IMG/VR virus record: IMGVR_UViG_3300035212_001167
Coordinates: 1 to 64,000 of that record
Reading direction: 5' to 3' (one strand)
Source of the DNA: a virus
Length of the DNA: 64,000 nucleotides
Part shown: positions 61,429 to 64,000 of the stretch, in pieces
How positions within the stretch are numbered: position 1 is the stretch's first letter
Layout: the number at the start of each line of letters is the position of its first letter
Translations under genes and position numbers: made by a program
The notes under the pieces: generated by a model
Told to the model about the DNA's origin: nothing
The model's input: only the letters and a program-made list of their open reading frames with translations
Databases searched by the model: none

Positions 61429-61540
61429 TGGTTGAGGGAAACGATTCAGATACAACTAAATCAATCATAATGGTTAGGACGAAAACCTCCTAATTTGAAC
61501 GGGATAGAAACGATTTAGATACTAAGTCCCGTTCTTTTTT
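61429..61540 (+). ncRNA. Candidate small RNA with duplicated loop motif
   Basis: An RNA of about 110 nt is bounded by a host-type promoter and an intrinsic terminator, between two minus-strand genes. Hairpin 1 pairs TGGTTG (61429-61434) with CAACTA (61453-61458). A middle hairpin pairs TTAGGA with TCCTAA around 61475-61494. Hairpin 3, the terminator, pairs GAACGGGA (61497-61504) with TCCCGTTC (61527-61534) and is followed by T6. The loops of hairpins 1 and 3 hold GAAACGATTCAGATAC and GAAACGATTTAGATAC (15 of 16 identical). No open frame of note is present. It is antisense to the last bases of the minus gene at 61539. Confidence 0.68.
61497..61540 (+). terminator. Intrinsic terminator of the candidate ncRNA
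   Basis: 8-bp stem GAACGGGA/TCCCGTTC with a 22-nt loop, then T6. The opposite strand lacks a T run, so it does not serve the minus gene. Confidence 0.72.
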
Positions 61541-61952
61541 AAATCCAAATAACAAATTGGTCTTTACCAACTCTAAAAGATAAATCATACGATTCTCTAA
61601 AAACGGTAATTATAAGTAATTTCCAATAGGAGCCACCACCATGTTTTGGTACTATGACCATAGCGATTTCTTTTTCTTTTGATTTAATAACAAATGCTAC
61701 ATCATCTTTAATCTCTCCTGTGGTAATTCCTTCCGCAATTTCTCGTCTACAACTCTCAATTATATATTTTAATTCACCGTTAGATATTTCTCTATCATTA
61801 TAATCAGGAATATCAGTTCTGTTTTTTCTTTCATATGCGTGGGTAGTTCTATCAATCTCAAAACCAAAGGCAATTTCTATTTTGGCCATAATATGCCCAA
61901 TTTTCTTTTCTAATAATAAATGTTCTTTGATTAATCTACGTAATTCGCTCAT
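61539..61952 (-). CDS. Unknown virion protein with possible prohead-cleaved N-terminus
   Basis: The ATG at 61952 gives 137 residues. A longer reading from a TTG at 61976 would run through the promoter octamer and the gp23 terminator, so it is rejected. The N-terminus MSELRRLIKEHLLLE|KK is a helix ending in LLE, a prohead-protease-type site. The middle has IAFGFEIDRTTHAYERKNRTD, then CRREIAEGITTGEIK, and a beta end (VAFVIKSKEKEIAMVIVPKHGGGSYW, VITVF-like strands, VGKDQFVIWI). No family is recognised; RTTHAYERKNR could be a small nuclease-like or RNA-binding patch. It lies just downstream of the capsid gene. Confidence 0.6.
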   Translation of the reverse strand: MSELRRLIKEHLLLEKKIGHIMAKIEIAFGFEIDRTTHAYERKNRTDIPDYNDREISNGELKYIIESCRREIAEGITTGEIKDDVAFVIKSKEKEIAMVIVPKHGGGSYWKLLIITVFRESYDLSFRVGKDQFVIWI

Positions 61953-61956
61953 ATAA

Positions 61957-61964
61957 TATAAATA
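61957..61964 (-). promoter_or_regulatory. Putative late promoter octamer TATTTATA, near-leaderless
   Basis: It is 4 bases before the ATG at 61952 and 10 bases past the gp23 terminator, so a start of transcription is needed here. Confidence 0.65.
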
Positions 61965-61974
61965 CTTGTAAAAC

Positions 61975-62003
61975 AAAAAAAGGGACGATTACTCGTCCCT
62001 TTT
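61975..62003 (-). terminator. Intrinsic terminator of the major capsid gene
   Basis: On the minus strand AAAAGGGACGA pairs with TCGTCCCTTTT around a 4-base loop and is followed by T3G; 20 bases past the gp23 stop. Confidence 0.9.
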
Positions 62004-62023
62004 CATATTATTTAAGATGTTGA

Positions 62024-63895
62024 TTATCTCAATTCTCTTAAGTCGAATGTTCTAACTCCATCAACTGTGATACGTCCGTAGAAACGGTTGTTAACCATTT
62101 TCTTAGCGTAACGTGTCATAATACCTTTAATAGGTGTGAAGTTGAATGGGTTATACATTGTAGGTGTTAATTGTAATGGTACATACGGTGCGTAGATGTA
62201 ACCTGTGTCTAACAATGACGTTCCTTTATGTCCTACTAACACTGTGTTAGCTGGGAAGTAAGGGTCACGGTAAACTTGGTAACGACCTGCTAATGTTCCA
62301 ACTCTTTCAATACCCATGTTGTATTGGTCTTGCTCTGGAGACGCGTTAGATACGTGGAAGTACTCTAAATCATCAAAAATAGCCGAAATCTCAGAAGAAA
62401 CTACAATCCAGTTAGCTCCACCTCTTAATGTAGATTTGTGGATTTGTGCTGACAATTGGTTAATTGCAGTAATTAATGTTTGATTCCAATCTTTTTGAGT
62501 ATAAGATGTAGTTTGAGAAATTCTTCTCCATCCGTTGTAATCCCAACGTAAGTTCCATGCCGCACCTTTACGTAAATCTCTTAAGATTTCACGGTCGATT
62601 TCAGCAGCAACTTGTTCAGATAATAAAGCCGTTAATTCAGCTTCAGCATCGATGTTGTGGAATGCAGCAACGTCTTGAGCTAACTCAGGAGACCATTGTG
62701 CTCTTAATTTTCTTTCTGTAACAGATACAGTAACTGAATCTAAGTCGAAAGAAACCTCACCGATTTTATCTTCAAATTCTAATTGTTCGTAACGTCTGAA
62801 CGCTGCGTAGAATGATGTTCCTGAAGACGCTTCAGTAATAGTAGTACCTGTGTAACCATCTAAAGATGTAGAATCACAATCAGCACATACTGGACAAGAT
62901 AAATCAACTTCTAAGTAGATACATCCGTTAGCGTCACATACGGTTTTAAACGAACCACCGTTACCTGCAGGGTTATTACCTGATGCCGCTGGCCAATTAG
63001 TTTGAACTGTATTACCGTAAGAAACGATTCCTTTACCATATTGTTGAGTAACAACTCTGAACAATAATGCTCCTGTTGAAACTGTACATGGAGAACCTTC
63101 AGCAACTGTTAAACCAGCACCTGTAAAGATAACTAAATCAGATAAGAAAGATTCTGTATCCATTTCATTACCGTCAGGTCCGATTAATTTACCAGCTCCT
63201 GTATCAGCGAAACCACACATTTTAACAATAACTTTTCTTGTGTTACCTGAAGCAATTTCAATACCATTTGCTGGTGCACCATCATTAATAGTTGCATCAA
63301 CTAATGACCCATTTGACCATGCTTGAATCAACGTACTTGCAGTGATTGCTGACCAACGACCTTTTGAATAATCGAATAAACCTGCTGGGTCTAAACCTGG
63401 TTCAGTTCCTTCGTAGAATAAGTCATAAAGGTTTTTAGCAACCGCTCCAGTTCCTGTGTAACCTGCATTTTGAGATGTTGGTCCGTTTGGTGCTCCTAGT
63501 GGTGCGTAGTGGTCTCCTGAAGATACATCACTCCATGGAGTGTTAGTACCACCTGAATACCCTTGAATTTTAGGTACAAAGAAGAATAATTTACCGATTG
63601 GTAAATTCATCGCTTGTACTGATACGATGTCATTCGCTAATAATTTAGAGAATACACGTCTTACGATAGGGAATACAACAGTTTCAAATGAACCTGAAGA
63701 CCCGTCAGACGTTGCTTCGTTAATTAAGAAAGACGCTTGGTTCTCATATAACTGAGCTACGTTTTCTTTTAGGTGACCTTTAAGGCCTTCTAGGAATCCT
63801 AATTTATCCCATTTGTTGATAGTATCTTCTTTGATAACTTTAAGGTGTTTTAACCCGATGTTACCAACAAGACCTGATTCTAATAATGCTCCCAT
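62024..63895 (-). CDS. gp23: Major capsid protein, T4 gp23-like
   Basis: This 623-residue protein is the T4-type major capsid protein (HK97 fold). The early region (QASFLINEATSDGSSGSF, then PIVRRVFSKLLANDIVSVQ and PIGKLFFFVPKIQGY) follows gp23 closely. INE|A at E60 is the expected prohead-protease site, so about 60 residues would be removed. The C-terminal half has QVAAEIDREILRDLRKGA, NWIVVSSEISAIFDDL and YAPYVPLQLTPTMYNPFNF. It is longer than T4 gp23 (521); one addition is a Cys-rich insert (VCDANGCIYLEVDLSCPVCADC) near residue 320, which may bind metal. A strong terminator follows the gene. No late octamer is seen directly upstream, so it may be read from an earlier promoter. Confidence 0.95.
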   Translation of the reverse strand: MGALLESGLVGNIGLKHLKVIKEDTINKWDKLGFLEGLKGHLKENVAQLYENQASFLINEATSDGSSGSFETVVFPIVRRVFSKLLANDIVSVQAMNLPIGKLFFFVPKIQGYSGGTNTPWSDVSSGDHYAPLGAPNGPTSQNAGYTGTGAVAKNLYDLFYEGTEPGLDPAGLFDYSKGRWSAITASTLIQAWSNGSLVDATINDGAPANGIEIASGNTRKVIVKMCGFADTGAGKLIGPDGNEMDTESFLSDLVIFTGAGLTVAEGSPCTVSTGALLFRVVTQQYGKGIVSYGNTVQTNWPAASGNNPAGNGGSFKTVCDANGCIYLEVDLSCPVCADCDSTSLDGYTGTTITEASSGTSFYAAFRRYEQLEFEDKIGEVSFDLDSVTVSVTERKLRAQWSPELAQDVAAFHNIDAEAELTALLSEQVAAEIDREILRDLRKGAAWNLRWDYNGWRRISQTTSYTQKDWNQTLITAINQLSAQIHKSTLRGGANWIVVSSEISAIFDDLEYFHVSNASPEQDQYNMGIERVGTLAGRYQVYRDPYFPANTVLVGHKGTSLLDTGYIYAPYVPLQLTPTMYNPFNFTPIKGIMTRYAKKMVNNRFYGRITVDGVRTFDLRELR

Positions 63896-63927
63896 TTTTT
63901 TGGTTTTTATTAATTTTTTAGTTTATT

Positions 63928-64000
63928 TTATTTTAATTTTGACATTAAATCTTTCATTCTTAAGAACTGAGGATTTTCGTATGTTTTAGACTCAATCAAG
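63928..64000 (-). CDS. C-terminal end of a gene upstream of gp23, possibly scaffold (gp22)
   Basis: Only the last 23 residues lie in the window (...ESKTYENPQFLRMKDLMSKLK, then TAA at 63928). In T4-like genomes the gene directly before gp23 codes for the prohead scaffold gp22, so this may be its end. The tail is helical and basic, which is compatible, but the assignment rests on gene order. Confidence 0.4.
   Translation of the reverse strand, partial: LIESKTYENPQFLRMKDLMSKLK

Noticed and set aside
61953-61976. Longer start (TTG at 61976) for the minus-strand gene at 61539
   Set aside because: The extension would code through the promoter octamer and begin inside the gp23 terminator; the ATG at 61952 gives the packaging-type N-terminus.
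1-64000. Diversity-generating retroelement in the fibre region
   Set aside because: No reverse-transcriptase motif and no template/variable repeat pair with adenine-biased changes was seen in the window.

Overview
The window looks like part of a large, AT-rich, tailed-phage genome of the T4-like (myovirus) type that infects a Bacteroidota host. The T4 link rests on a gp23-type major capsid protein with a prohead-protease site at its mature N-terminus, a gp55-type late sigma factor, a gp5-like baseplate hub OB-fold protein, PhoH, dUTPase and a DnaQ-like exonuclease. The host guess rests on promoters of the Bacteroidota form (TTG-N19-TAnnTTTG), a signal peptide ending in FAQ, scarce Shine-Dalgarno sequences and many starts with almost no leader. 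No tRNA, integrase, CRISPR or transposase was seen, and no gene-free stretch exceeds 300 bases.

Layout. 1-2949 (minus): adhesin/fibre genes, including a collagen-like fibre cut by the left edge. 3042-13753 (plus): a tight, mostly overlapping operon of glycosyltransferases and FkbM methyltransferases, closed by a bidirectional terminator. 13785-35983 (minus): two giant Gly-Thr/Ser-Ser collagen-like fibres (3117 and 2553 aa), a LamG protein and Pro/Thr-rich stalk proteins. 36034-38654 (plus): small structural genes and a WYL-like protein. 38767-49852 (plus): glycosyltransferases, sugar-tailoring enzymes (nucleotidyltransferase, mini-DegT aminotransferase, hexapeptide acyltransferase, MaoC hydratase) mixed with dUTPase, exonuclease and PhoH. 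49852-56911 (plus): late sigma factor, then baseplate and structural genes. 57033-57848 (plus): two host-like genes under host-type promoters. 57881-64000 (mostly minus): gp23 and a set of proteins with putative prohead-protease-cleaved N-termini carrying envelope-binding domains, plus methylglyoxal synthase and a candidate small RNA.

How the parts may fit. The most attractive reading is a phage protein-glycosylation system. About eleven glycosyltransferase genes lie next to thousands of repeated Thr/Ser residues in the fibres. One of them (11280-13382) resembles the autotransporter O-heptosyltransferases that glycosylate Ser/Thr repeats, including a four-cysteine finger. Six neighbouring enzymes seem to share a small beta-rich module that could recognise a common acceptor.

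Three further signals stand out. (1) A coding-strand octamer TATTTAT(A/T/C) lies just upstream of 14 virion-type genes, often only 3-18 nt from the ATG, and in three places directly between an intrinsic terminator and the next gene. It is a good candidate for this phage's late promoter, and it reads as the reverse complement of the T4 late box. (2) Several proteins begin with a short helix ending in (L/I)xE, which suggests cargo packaged in the head; their domains (OmpA-like, peptidoglycan-binding, annexin-like, glycine zipper) suggest a role in crossing the envelope. (3) An orphan RNA of about 110 nt has two hairpins sharing a 16-nt loop element.
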